A DNA stretch of 64,000 bases, taken from an uncultured Fluviicola sp. (lineage in GTDB: Bacteria > Bacteroidota > Bacteroidia > Flavobacteriales_D > Crocinitomicaceae). The notes beneath the pieces were generated by a model. That model was not told the DNA's origin. It did no database searches and saw only the letters and a program-made list of their open reading frames with translations. The DNA is taken from the NCBI RefSeq assembly GCF_902168135.1, contig NZ_CABHOL010000015.1, positions 62,001 to 126,000 of the forward strand, written 5' to 3'. Of the stretch, positions 43,379 through 52,066 are shown in pieces. Each line of letters begins with the position of its first letter. Within the stretch, counting starts at the first letter, position 1. Made by a program: the position numbers and the translations under genes.

Positions 43379-44167
43379 TTATCCTCTGAAGTTTGGTTTT
43401 CTTTTCTCAATAAATGCGGTTGTACCTTCCTTGAAATCAGCAGTTCCGAAGCACAAACCGAATTCTTCCACTTCTTTATCAAATCCTTTTTGTCCGCCTT
43501 CAGCATACAATGCATTTACCGCACGAATCGCCGATGCAATAGCCGTTCCGGAATTCTTCAGGATTTTCCCCGCCAGTTCATTTGCCAGTTCCATCAATTC
43601 TTCGGGAGCACACACGTGATTCACCAATCCCCAGGATTTTGCTTCATCTGCTGTGATCATTCCCGCAGTAAAGATCATTTCATTTGCTTTTCCACGACCA
43701 ACCAGCTGAGCCAAACGCTGTGTTCCTCCGTATCCCGGAATGACTCCCAACGATACTTCCGGAAGTCCCATTTTTGCAGTTGCAGATGCGATCCGGATAT
43801 GTGATGCCATTGCCAGCTCTAACCCTCCGCCAAGCGCGAATCCGTTTACTGCAGCGATAACCGGAGTAGTCATATTCTCAATAAAGGAAAACAACAATTG
43901 TTGTCCCTCAGCAGCCAATTCACGGCCTTTTTCAATCGAAAAATGGGCAAACTCTTTGATATCGGCACCGGCAACAAATGCCTTTTCACCGGATCCGGTC
44001 AAAATAACAACTCCTGTTCCTGCATCTTCGTTCGCAACACTTAATGCGTAATTTAACTCGGAAATGGTTTGCTTATTTAAAGCATTTAATTGGTTCGGAC
44101 GATTGATAGTAATGGTTTGAATGTGCCCGTTTTGCGACACTAAGATATTTTCGTAAGTCATTTTCAA
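43379..44167 (-). CDS. Enoyl-CoA hydratase/isomerase family protein
   Basis: A 262-residue crotonase-fold enzyme (ATG 44167, or 44161 two codons later). CoA oxyanion-hole residues lie in KAFVAGADIKEF and FALGGGLELAMA; the two catalytic glutamates fit GGGLELA and GLPEVSLGVIPGYGGTQRL, as in classical enoyl-CoA hydratases. It hydrates 2-enoyl-CoA in fatty-acid beta-oxidation or a related pathway. No other beta-oxidation gene is adjacent. A TAACTTTA element 23 bases upstream may be its promoter. Confidence 0.93.
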   Translation of the reverse strand: MKMTYENILVSQNGHIQTITINRPNQLNALNKQTISELNYALSVANEDAGTGVVILTGSGEKAFVAGADIKEFAHFSIEKGRELAAEGQQLLFSFIENMTTPVIAAVNGFALGGGLELAMASHIRIASATAKMGLPEVSLGVIPGYGGTQRLAQLVGRGKANEMIFTAGMITADEAKSWGLVNHVCAPEELMELANELAGKILKNSGTAIASAIRAVNALYAEGGQKGFDKEVEEFGLCFGTADFKEGTTAFIEKRKPNFRG

Positions 44168-44225
44168 GTCTTTTTGTAAAGTTATTCTTTTTTAGATTTA
44201 AATCTTAATCGGTTTCTAAAACGAA

Positions 44226-44774
44226 TCAGTTCTTCCGCAGCCGTTTATAAAGCTTTATTCCCATCATTAATGCAATCCCAACTCCGAAGAACCCGATTAC
44301 TCCGCCAAGCCATCCCAAACTGGTTTTTAGGATCACCAGGAAAACAATAGCTACCAAAAGAAGAGTAGCGACCTCATTCCAAATCCGCAAGTGCCCGGAA
44401 GTCCATTTGGAAGAACCATGCTTCAAACGATTCATAATTCCCTGGCAGATGAAATGATAAACCAATAAAATGGCAACGAACGTCAATTTGAAATGCATCC
44501 ACGGCATTTTCAAAAGTGCCGGATTTGCAGTAAGCATGAGTGTTCCAAAAACGACTGTCAGGATCATCGCCGGGGTTGTGATGATATACCACAAGCGGTT
44601 CTGCATGACGTTGAATTGTTCCTGCAGCACGCGCTTTTCGTCTTCCGGACGCGTGTTTGCTTCCGTATGGTAGATAAACAATCGCACCATGTAGAACAGT
44701 CCGGCAAACCAGCTCACTACAAAAATGATGTGCAGTGCTTTCCAAACGTTGTAATTTTCTATCAAAAAATTCAT
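44226..44774 (-). CDS. hemJ: Protoporphyrinogen oxidase HemJ-like membrane protein
   Basis: A 182-residue membrane protein of the HemJ (CopD/UPF0093) family with four or more helices. ALHIIFVVSWFAGLFYMVRLFIYHTEA contains the conserved His and the Arg/His pair; WMHFKLTFVAILLVYHFICQ holds further family residues. HemJ oxidises protoporphyrinogen IX to protoporphyrin IX, linking to hemL in the same pathway. The ATG at 44774 is chosen over the longer frame to 44825, because the extra residues are encoded by a terminator and a TAACTTTG promoter box that ends five bases upstream. Confidence 0.87.
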   Translation of the reverse strand: MNFLIENYNVWKALHIIFVVSWFAGLFYMVRLFIYHTEANTRPEDEKRVLQEQFNVMQNRLWYIITTPAMILTVVFGTLMLTANPALLKMPWMHFKLTFVAILLVYHFICQGIMNRLKHGSSKWTSGHLRIWNEVATLLLVAIVFLVILKTSLGWLGGVIGFFGVGIALMMGIKLYKRLRKN

Positions 44775-44779
44775 CCCTG

Positions 44780-44787
44780 CAAAGTTA
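44780..44787 (-). promoter_or_regulatory. -7 promoter box TAACTTTG for hemJ
   Basis: Exact TAnnTTTG on the minus strand, five bases (CAGGG) before the ATG at 44774 and directly after the upstream gene's terminator. Confidence 0.62.
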
Positions 44788-44820
44788 AAAAGAAACGGGA
44801 ACACAAATTGTGTTCCCGTC
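44788..44820 (-). terminator. Intrinsic terminator of the upstream lipoprotein gene
   Basis: A perfect 12-base inverted repeat ACGGGAACACAA/TTGTGTTCCCGT (44795-44806 and 44808-44819) is followed on the minus strand by TTTCTTTTT. The T-run merges into the hemJ promoter. Confidence 0.88.
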
Positions 44821-44842
44821 TCCAATATCCTGTTCCCTGTTG

Positions 44843-45373
44843 TTAAACTTTCATTCCCTTAACAACGCGGTCTTTACGTTTTGTTTTCTGAAGCTTTTTC
44901 AAACGCACCTGTAAGAATGCGCTGCTTCCTCCGGAAGCAATGGTATAAGTTTCACCGCCGTATTCCATGGTTCCGCCATTATTCTTCCAGTCTGCAACCA
45001 GATAGTACTTCCCGCTTGTTTGTGTTGCACGGGTAGCAAACTTTACTACACGGCCCGAACCAACTTCAAAACGAACAACTACTTCATTGTTTGCGCCGAT
45101 TTTTTCAAAAACACCTCTTGTATTTGAAGGAATAATGATGCGGTCCTGTGTTTTGGATGAACTAACTACCAACTCTCCTGCACTTCCTGTCCCCTGGTTC
45201 CCGGAAGACTGGCTTTTCTCCAAAATAATATTGGAAGAAGTGTAGAACTGAACCTTCGTCATGTTCTCAGGTGTTAAATCAAAATCCTGTTTTACCTGGT
45301 CTGTGTAAGGAATTTTTTGAGCACAGCTTGCAAGAAGAAGAGTCAAAACAGCAAAAGCAAAAAATCGTTTCAT
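44843..45373 (-). CDS. Lipoprotein, unknown function
   Basis: A 176-residue lipoprotein with lipobox LASCAQ (Cys at residue 17). The mature part begins IPYTDQVKQDFDLTPENMTKVQFY, a segment I have a loose memory of in conserved Bacteroidota envelope lipoproteins. The rest is beta-rich (NTRGVFEKIGANNEVVVRFE, KYYLVADWKNNGGTMEYGG), ending in a basic tail (KLQKTKRKDRVVKGMKV). The function is unknown. It has its own promoter (TATTTTTG at 45413-45420) and its own terminator. Confidence 0.75.
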   Translation of the reverse strand: MKRFFAFAVLTLLLASCAQKIPYTDQVKQDFDLTPENMTKVQFYTSSNIILEKSQSSGNQGTGSAGELVVSSSKTQDRIIIPSNTRGVFEKIGANNEVVVRFEVGSGRVVKFATRATQTSGKYYLVADWKNNGGTMEYGGETYTIASGGSSAFLQVRLKKLQKTKRKDRVVKGMKV

Positions 45374-45412
45374 GGTTAAAAAATTTGTCGTTCTTGAGAC
45401 ACCAAAAATAGC

Positions 45413-45420
45413 GCCATTTT
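45413..45420 (-). promoter_or_regulatory. -7 promoter box TATTTTTG for the lipoprotein gene
   Basis: Exact TAnnTTTG on the minus strand, 39 bases before the ATG at 45373. Confidence 0.5.
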
Positions 45421-45446
45421 TTAATTTCTAAGCAAATATAATCTTT

Positions 45447-46214
45447 TTAATCCTCTGCATTTCGATGAAGCGGAAACAAAACCGGCCTGCTGGGTGTAGC
45501 ATCATTTACAAAAGGTGCTGTCTGCAGGTTCAACATGTATTCTCCATCCAAAACATCATCCGGAATAAAGATCATTTCCGTAATGGTCCGGTCGAAGCGC
45601 TGCTCATTAGGAACTCCCCAAAATCCGTGATGAAAAGCCAGCTCGCCATCGTCCTTTTCCCGATCCACAGAAGGTGTGTCGACTAACAAATGAATGACCC
45701 CCAATTCGTTTAAAAGCGGTAAAATGTTTACATCGCAATACGCCGGATTGGTGTCTGAATAATTCAGATGCATCTTCCCTTCTTCATTCGGAAGTGTGCG
45801 GATAAGCAGGGCTTCACTTTTTAATCCTTCCAACTGAGAAGATATACTTGCCGCCGTGATAACGCGATCAACAGATCCGTCAGCCTGTAAACGGATTTCA
45901 GGCGCAACGGTAATAACCAGCGCAGGATACAACAACTTGTCAATTATTCCATTTACGGAATGCACTTCAGAAGTAATGTGCCCCAAACATTCTGTGTGGG
46001 TTCCGTGTCCGTGCGGGTTGAATTGGATGTTGCGGAAATTCACGCTTCCTCCTTCAGCAACTGATCCGACCCAGCCATTCTCACGAACAGGTTCGATAAC
46101 AGGTGGTGAAACATACCAGGCACGGACATTTTGTTCCGATCCTTCCAATGGAATAGAACAATCTATCCCTTCATTCGTTAAAATATAGCTTCCGTCTCCG
46201 AGAAATAATTGCAT
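45447..46214 (-). CDS. Cyclase-family metal hydrolase (kynurenine-formamidase-like)
   Basis: A 255-residue protein of the cyclase/KynB fold. The family metal site appears as NPHGHGTHTECLGH (H68, H70, H73, E75, H79 are candidate ligands), with Glu at the place where typical KynB enzymes have Asp. LIRTLPNE and LLVDTPSVDREKDDG (the usual acidic substrate loop) follow. Members hydrolyse N-formylkynurenine or other cyclic amides and lactones. Because kmo and kynU occur in the same window, a formylkynurenine role is tempting but unproven. It starts eight bases after the M48 protease stop: one operon. Confidence 0.82.
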   Translation of the reverse strand: MQLFLGDGSYILTNEGIDCSIPLEGSEQNVRAWYVSPPVIEPVRENGWVGSVAEGGSVNFRNIQFNPHGHGTHTECLGHITSEVHSVNGIIDKLLYPALVITVAPEIRLQADGSVDRVITAASISSQLEGLKSEALLIRTLPNEEGKMHLNYSDTNPAYCDVNILPLLNELGVIHLLVDTPSVDREKDDGELAFHHGFWGVPNEQRFDRTITEMIFIPDDVLDGEYMLNLQTAPFVNDATPSRPVLFPLHRNAED

Positions 46215-46222
46215 ATAAGTGT

Positions 46223-47026
46223 TTAAGGTAATTTGGCTATGACCTTTTTATACTCTGAAGTAAAATCGTTTACTCCCTGGCAGGCCATTTCAATTCTGTA
46301 ATTTCTAAAATTTTCGATCCGGTTTTCCGGATTCGGGTGTGTGCTCAAAAATTCCGGTGTGCGGGATCCTCCGGCAGCATTGATCTTTTCAAAGAAACCT
46401 GCACCGCCATCTGCCGCATAAACCGTAGGACAAAGGTAAGTTACCGAACCTTTATCCGCCTCCGACTCATGATTACGGGAGAATTTCAAACCAACCAACC
46501 CGGCTGTGATCTGCGACAATTGCTGGCGGTTTCCTGCTACAATCGCAAGCAATACTTCCACTCCGTACATTTGTGTCATCTGGCGTGTTGAATGACGGAA
46601 ATCAGCATGAGCAATCTCATGTCCCAATACTCCGGCCAATTGAGATTCGTTATCCAGGTATTTCAAAATACCGGTATATACGTAAATGTATCCTCCCGGA
46701 GTACAAAATGCGTTCAATGTGCTGTCGTCTTTGATAATACGCAGTCTCCACGCAAAATCATTTTTATGCTGTACCTGTCCCGAATTCAAAATCGTGTTGC
46801 GGATTTTGTACAAGTACTGGTAAACCTCTTTGTTTGAAGCTGAATCCAATATAGGGTATTCCTTCGGGTTCCCATCAATCTCAGCGGCTACCTGCGCTCC
46901 CAATTGACGATCCTGGTCCACCGGGAAAAGATTAAACCCCGATCCTAATTTTTTAGATCCGTTACAATTCATCAAAGAACCTGCTCCGGCTACTAACAAT
47001 AAAGAAAAAACAATCACTCTTTTCAT
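46223..47026 (-). CDS. M48-family metalloprotease
   Basis: A 267-residue protein from ATG 47026 (the longer frame to 47077 overlaps a TATTTTTG promoter box). N-terminal signal peptide with a Cys at residue 21 (possible but weak lipobox, SLMNC). The zinc site is HEIAH (136-140) with the downstream glutamate in SRNHESEADKGS, typical of M48/BepA/LoiP-like periplasmic proteases. STHPNPENRIENF is the usual C-terminal M48 motif. It probably degrades misassembled outer-membrane proteins. It is followed in the same transcript by the cyclase. Confidence 0.9.
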   Translation of the reverse strand: MKRVIVFSLLLVAGAGSLMNCNGSKKLGSGFNLFPVDQDRQLGAQVAAEIDGNPKEYPILDSASNKEVYQYLYKIRNTILNSGQVQHKNDFAWRLRIIKDDSTLNAFCTPGGYIYVYTGILKYLDNESQLAGVLGHEIAHADFRHSTRQMTQMYGVEVLLAIVAGNRQQLSQITAGLVGLKFSRNHESEADKGSVTYLCPTVYAADGGAGFFEKINAAGGSRTPEFLSTHPNPENRIENFRNYRIEMACQGVNDFTSEYKKVIAKLP

Positions 47027-47042
47027 ACTACCGACATTTATA

Positions 47043-47050
47043 CAAAAATA
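47043..47050 (-). promoter_or_regulatory. -7 promoter box TATTTTTG for the M48 protease
   Basis: Exact TAnnTTTG on the minus strand, 16 bases before the ATG at 47026. Confidence 0.5.
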
Positions 47051-47134
47051 GATTAATTCCCAAAACTTCTGTTGCAAAGCGTTTATTTATAAACACAGCA
47101 TATCCCGATTTTCAGACATCTTGTTTAACTTTAC

Positions 47135-48940
47135 ATGGTGGAGGACAAAAAAATGGACATCGGATTAAAATTGAAAACGCTTCCTGATAAACCCGGAGTG
47201 TACCAATATTTCGATAAGAACGGGACCATTCTATATGTTGGAAAAGCAAAGAACCTGAAAAAAAGGGTTTCTTCCTACTTCAAAAAGAACCACGAGCACG
47301 CAAAAACTTACATTCTTGTCAAGAAAATTGCCGATATCCAATACATTGTAGTGGATTCGGAAATGGATGCCTTGCTGCTCGAAAATAACCTCATCAAAAA
47401 ATACCTTCCGAAATACAATATCCAGTTAAAGGACGATAAAACTTATCCCTGGATCTGCGTCAAAAAAGAGCCGTTTCCAAGGGTTTTTTCTACGCGTGTT
47501 CTGGTCAAAGACGGTTCCCGTTACTATGGTCCGTATCCGAGCGGAAGAGTCATGCACACGCTGCTGGACCTCATCCGCGAAATGTTTCCGTTAAGAACAT
47601 GTGCACTTGATCTGGCAGCCAACAAAATTGAAAAAAGCGCTTACAAGGTTTGTTTGGAATACCACATTGGAAAATGCAAAGGTCCCTGTGAAGGAAAACA
47701 AAAAGCATCCGAATACAACGAAATGATCGAGCAGATCGAAGGAATCCTGAAGGGGAATATTTCGAGCGTTATCCAAAATTTAAAACAATTGATGAACCAG
47801 GCTTCTGCCGATTTCCGGTTTGAGGAAGCCCACGATATCAAAACCCGCATTGAGATCCTGGAAAAATACAAGGCAAAATCAACAGTGGTTTCTCCGACCA
47901 TTCACCAGGTGGATGTAGTTTCCATGGTAGAAGACAATGACATCGTTTTTGTGAATTACCTGGTGATCAATCATGGGGCCATCATTCATGGAATTACGGT
48001 CGAAGTAAAGCGAAAATTAGACGAGACCCAGGCCGATATCATCACTTTCGTATTGCCCGAACTGCGTGAGCGTTTCCAAAGCCAGGCAAAAGAAATCCTG
48101 GTTGAAACAGATGTAGATTGGGAAATGGAAGGTGTTAGATTCTTTGCGCCGCAGCGCGGAGATAAAAAAGCATTGATCGATTTGTCTCTTAGAAATGCCA
48201 GGTCATACCGCATGGAAAAGATCAAACAGGAGAAAATCAAAGATCCTGAAAAACACACCAACCGCATTTTGGAAACCATGAAAACCGATCTGCGTTTGAA
48301 GGAACTTCCGGTCCATATTGAATGTTTCGATAACTCGAACATCCAGGGAACAAATCCGGTCTCGGCCTGTGTTGTTTTCAAGGATGCGAAACCCAGCAAA
48401 AAGGATTACCGCCATTTTAACGTACAAACCGTGGAAGGTCCGGATGATTTTGCCACGATGCGTGAAGCTGTTTACCGCAGATACAGAAGATTACTGGAAG
48501 AAGATCAGCCTTTGCCGCAATTGATCATTATCGACGGTGGAAAAGGACAATTGGGTGCTGCACTGGAATCCTTGGAAAAACTAAACCTGCGCGGAAAAAT
48601 TGCCATTATCGGAATTGCCAAGCGGCTGGAAGAATTGTTTTACCCGGGAGACAGTCTGCCGCTTTACCTGGACAAGCGATCTGAAACACTGAAAGTCATT
48701 CAGCATTTAAGAAATGAGGCTCACCGTTTTGGAATTACCCATCACCGCAACCGCAGAAGCAAAAGTGCATTGAACAACGAACTGGAAACCATTCCGGGAA
48801 TCGGCGAAAAAACGGTGCAGGATCTGATCAAGACCTTCAAATCCGTAAAGCGTGTAAAAGAACAAAGCGAAGAAAGTTTAGCTTCCGTTGTCGGGAAAGC
48901 GAAGGCAAAAGTGATCGTTCAGTTTTTCGGATCGAATTAG
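47135..48940 (+). CDS. uvrC: Excinuclease ABC subunit C
   Basis: A 601-residue nucleotide-excision-repair nuclease. The N-terminal GIY-YIG domain (PGVYQYFDKNGTILYVGKAK; 3' incision) is followed by a UVR helix (LMNQASADFRFEEAHDIKTR), an RNase-H-like domain with catalytic acids in ECFDNSNIQGTNPV and IIIDGGKGQLG (5' incision), and a C-terminal HhH (IPGIGEKTVQDLIKTF). The start may be 47135, one base after a TAACTTTA element, or the ATG at 47153, which is preceded at eight bases by GGAGG, a rare Shine-Dalgarno-like site here. The 3' end overlaps the convergent gene by four bases. Confidence 0.96.
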   Translation: MVEDKKMDIGLKLKTLPDKPGVYQYFDKNGTILYVGKAKNLKKRVSSYFKKNHEHAKTYILVKKIADIQYIVVDSEMDALLLENNLIKKYLPKYNIQLKDDKTYPWICVKKEPFPRVFSTRVLVKDGSRYYGPYPSGRVMHTLLDLIREMFPLRTCALDLAANKIEKSAYKVCLEYHIGKCKGPCEGKQKASEYNEMIEQIEGILKGNISSVIQNLKQLMNQASADFRFEEAHDIKTRIEILEKYKAKSTVVSPTIHQVDVVSMVEDNDIVFVNYLVINHGAIIHGITVEVKRKLDETQADIITFVLPELRERFQSQAKEILVETDVDWEMEGVRFFAPQRGDKKALIDLSLRNARSYRMEKIKQEKIKDPEKHTNRILETMKTDLRLKELPVHIECFDNSNIQGTNPVSACVVFKDAKPSKKDYRHFNVQTVEGPDDFATMREAVYRRYRRLLEEDQPLPQLIIIDGGKGQLGAALESLEKLNLRGKIAIIGIAKRLEELFYPGDSLPLYLDKRSETLKVIQHLRNEAHRFGITHHRNRRSKSALNNELETIPGIGEKTVQDLIKTFKSVKRVKEQSEESLASVVGKAKAKVIVQFFGSN

Positions 48941-49593
48941 ACAAAAAAGAACATTACCAGGATAAGCCCCAAACCAGCAGATGCAATTACTCCAAAAACA
49001 ATAGCAGGTATCCCAAAACCATAACTCAATCCCTTGAATGGTTGTTTAACCGGATTCTTTCGCATAGACCTTAGGACAATAAGTGCGAAAATCAGGGCGA
49101 TAAAAAATCCTAATGCCACGCCGATTAAGGCTTCAGCATAGAAAGTAACAAAGAACATACAAGCGATTGCTATGCTCCACATTCCCCAAATTCCCCACAT
49201 CAGCGGGTGCATTCCTCGTTTTGGTTCCTCCGCGTTTTCTTCTTTTTTAGTGATTTTGATTTCCGGAGTTTCAATCTTTTTATCCATATCCGTCTGCTCT
49301 TCTGATTGAACTGACTCATCGAATGTGTTGTGATCATCAATTAGCTCTTCCTTCAAAACATCCGGAACTTCAATAATTAATTGCTTCGGGACACCAGAAT
49401 CCGGCTCTGCGATAATAGCCGCGAAACCCGTTTTTGATTCCGATTCTTCCATTTTCGGATTTTCTTCCCAACCAGTTCCCGTTTTGATTTTCCGGTTCCA
49501 TTCCACATGATATCCATTTCCAAAATGGCGTTTGGTAATGGTGCAGGAACATACAACCGTTGCGAAGATGAAAAAAAACAAGCGCTTTTTCAT
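48937..49593 (-). CDS. Membrane lipoprotein-like hypothetical protein
   Basis: A 218-residue protein. The N-terminus has a lipobox-like signal (VVCSCTITKRHFGNGYHVEW); a 'KRxxxxGYHVEW' motif right after the Cys recurs, from memory, in Bacteroidota membrane lipoproteins. A long acidic linker follows (EELIDDHNTFDESVQSEEQ). Three hydrophobic segments lie at the C-terminus (MWGIWGMWSIAIACMFFVTF; ALIGVALGFFIALIFALIVL; GFGIPAIVFGVIASAGLGLI). The combination of lipid anchor and polytopic tail is unusual. The function is unknown. Its stop overlaps the end of uvrC. Confidence 0.72.
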   Translation of the reverse strand: MKKRLFFFIFATVVCSCTITKRHFGNGYHVEWNRKIKTGTGWEENPKMEESESKTGFAAIIAEPDSGVPKQLIIEVPDVLKEELIDDHNTFDESVQSEEQTDMDKKIETPEIKITKKEENAEEPKRGMHPLMWGIWGMWSIAIACMFFVTFYAEALIGVALGFFIALIFALIVLRSMRKNPVKQPFKGLSYGFGIPAIVFGVIASAGLGLILVMFFFV

Positions 49594-49679
49594 AGTATAA
49601 GTTTCTGATACAAAGAAACAAACTACTCATTAAAAGCACGTTGCAATTTTCCGTACTCAATTAATTCTATCCGTACAAC

Positions 49680-52022
49680 TCACAGTTTATAACTCAGCTG
49701 AACCATAAACGATCTTGGCGCCTGGATATCTCCCGGCCGGGTCATATACTCCGCATTCGCGATGTTATTCACTATAAAGGCGATCTTGTATTTTTCCTTG
49801 TAACAATAACCGATCCGCGCATCAAACACGATTGTTGGCCCGTTGTTTTCTTTCCGGTAATCTTTCAGCCCCGGGAGAATCTCCTGTCCCAAAAATCCGT
49901 TTTCAAAAATCGCATCCACGTTTTTCATGTAGCTGTTAAAACGCATCGACCCTCCGATACTGATCCCTTTCCACTCCAACTGAAGATCTGCCTTTGCCAG
50001 GTGATTAAACCGGTATTTCAGCATGTTGGAGGAAGTGTCTGAAAAAGTGGATCGGTAAGCAGAATCCTGGTTTTTCGAGATCGGGTTCATGTAGGTGTAT
50101 CCCAATAAAGCCAAAACCCGGATCGGTCCGATGGTTCCTTCCCCTGAAACCGAAATTTCAGCTCCGGCTATATCTGCAGATTCTGCATTTTGTGCCCGGA
50201 ACCCCAGCCATTTTTGAATAAATCCCGGTGAATTGGGGTTGAGGCTTAATGGTATTGAATCCGGTTTGTACAGCCCGAAGGTAAATTCCATCATGTTGTC
50301 ATAGTGATTGATAAATCCGGCCACATCCACAAATCCCTTCCAGTTTCCGATCTTTACACCTTGTTTTATTCCTAATTCTGCGGCCCATCCGGTTTCCGGT
50401 TTTAAATCCGGGTTGGCAAAAATGAGCAGGCCTCCGACCGAAGTGGTGGTGTATCTTTCCGCAACACTCGGATAACGAACCCCCTGCCCGAATGAAGCAC
50501 GTAAATGCGTGTGTTTTAGAACCGCATAATGAATCCCCGCACGGATAATCGGTCTGATCGGTATTTTTTTCGTAGAATCTTTTCCGAAATAATAATCCGA
50601 ATCTCCCTGTCTTCCGTCCTGCTGGAAATATTCCCCGCGGATTCCGGCAACGATGTTCACTTTTTTCCAGTTCTTTTCTCCCTGCAGGTAAAGTGCCCCG
50701 TTCAGGGAATTGTGGTCTCCGAATAAATACGATCTGACTTCATTGGCGATGGCGGTCACTCCGGTTGTCAAAACCCAGGAGTTGTTGTTCCAGCCGCGCT
50801 GGAACTGGTAGTCACCATACCAAACTTCCGATTTGGAGCTTTGTGAAAGATTGGTGTAATTCTTATTATCTATGAAATAGAGCCTTCCCCGCAATTGGTG
50901 CTTGTTCCCAAATTTATCCACATATTTCACACTCGGATCTACTGACAAACGGATTCCACGGTTATAAGTTAAACTCGAACCTGTTACGCTGGTGTCTGCT
51001 CCGCCGAAAGGCTGGTAAGCCAAAGAATCGCTTTGCCAGATGATGAAATTCCCGGTTTTTTGCAGCTGTGCATTCCATCCGAGTGAAGCTTTGAAATTTT
51101 TAATTTTCTTCGGGCGGTAGCTGATGGTTCCGTTGAAACGTCCGCGGTCTTCCGTTTCCCCCTGGCGGTAACCGTCGTTGGTAAATCCGTAAGCTCCAAG
51201 TGTCAATCCAAAACGCCCGAACTGCTTGGAAAAAGTAACATCACCCTGGTAGAACATGGGATTTTTATTCCACCATTTCAAACTTGCACGTTTCGGATTA
51301 TCATAAATTCCTCCCTGCACCTGGACATTCAAACTGGCTTTTTCCGTCGGTTCGCGCTCAATCAATGAAATCATCCCGTTCAGTGCTCCCGAGCCATATA
51401 GTACGGAAGATGCTCCTTTGATCACTTCAATCTGCTGGGCATTCTCAATCGGAATAGAATTCCATTTTGCATCTCCCACATCAGCGGAAAGCAGCGGGAT
51501 TTCATTCCAAAGCACCAAAACCCGGCTTCCTGCACCGTAAGTAAATCCGCTTCCGCCGCGAATACTTACCTGCCCGTCCATGGTATATGCTCCCGGAACC
51601 TGGTCGACCGCTTGTTCCAGATCTGTTATTCCTTTATTGGCAATCAACTCGGGTTTTATAATGTCTAAAGAAATAGTCAATTCCTGCACCGATTGTTTTC
51701 TGCGGGAAGCAGCCACAACTACGGGACCGATATCCTGAACAGGTGTCAGAGGTTTTAAGCGGATGGCTTCAATCCGGGTAGAAGTGATGATTATCGTATC
51801 CGGGTAATAATCCGTAGCCGAAATAATACAAGTAGCAGGAAACGCTTCGATCCTGAATAAGAATTCCCCGTTCTCATTGGTAAAAGTACTAACTCCGCCT
51901 TCGATTGACAGCTGTGCAAAAGGAATCGGTTCTTTGGTTTCTTCGTCGAAAACAGTCCCGACAATCTCCTGAGAAAAAAGTGTAATGGGGGCTAAAAAAA
52001 GTAGGAGCAGCACTTGTTTCAT
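49680..52022 (-). CDS. TonB-dependent outer-membrane receptor
   Basis: A 780-residue receptor from ATG 52022 (MKQVLLLLFLAPITLFS, signal peptide). Order: CarboxypepD-regulatory-like beta-sandwich (~residues 18-95, GTVFDEETKEPIPFAQLSIE), plug domain (LTISLDIIKPELIANKGITD ... QVSIRGGSGFTYGAGSRVLV ... SSVLYGSGALNGMISLI), and a 22-strand-type barrel ending MVQLSYKL. It imports an unknown ligand, probably a siderophore, vitamin or sugar. No SusD partner is next to it, so it is not a SusCD pair. It is divergent from dprA. Confidence 0.93.
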   Translation of the reverse strand: MKQVLLLLFLAPITLFSQEIVGTVFDEETKEPIPFAQLSIEGGVSTFTNENGEFLFRIEAFPATCIISATDYYPDTIIITSTRIEAIRLKPLTPVQDIGPVVVAASRRKQSVQELTISLDIIKPELIANKGITDLEQAVDQVPGAYTMDGQVSIRGGSGFTYGAGSRVLVLWNEIPLLSADVGDAKWNSIPIENAQQIEVIKGASSVLYGSGALNGMISLIEREPTEKASLNVQVQGGIYDNPKRASLKWWNKNPMFYQGDVTFSKQFGRFGLTLGAYGFTNDGYRQGETEDRGRFNGTISYRPKKIKNFKASLGWNAQLQKTGNFIIWQSDSLAYQPFGGADTSVTGSSLTYNRGIRLSVDPSVKYVDKFGNKHQLRGRLYFIDNKNYTNLSQSSKSEVWYGDYQFQRGWNNNSWVLTTGVTAIANEVRSYLFGDHNSLNGALYLQGEKNWKKVNIVAGIRGEYFQQDGRQGDSDYYFGKDSTKKIPIRPIIRAGIHYAVLKHTHLRASFGQGVRYPSVAERYTTTSVGGLLIFANPDLKPETGWAAELGIKQGVKIGNWKGFVDVAGFINHYDNMMEFTFGLYKPDSIPLSLNPNSPGFIQKWLGFRAQNAESADIAGAEISVSGEGTIGPIRVLALLGYTYMNPISKNQDSAYRSTFSDTSSNMLKYRFNHLAKADLQLEWKGISIGGSMRFNSYMKNVDAIFENGFLGQEILPGLKDYRKENNGPTIVFDARIGYCYKEKYKIAFIVNNIANAEYMTRPGDIQAPRSFMVQLSYKL

Positions 52023-52066
52023 ACGGGTGTTTTTTCTTATATTCAATAGACCAAAGTACCAAAAAA

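Noticed and set aside
44775-44825. N-terminal extension of HemJ
   Set aside because: The residues come from a terminator stem and the TAACTTTG promoter; HemJ proteins start at the MNFLIENYNVW position.
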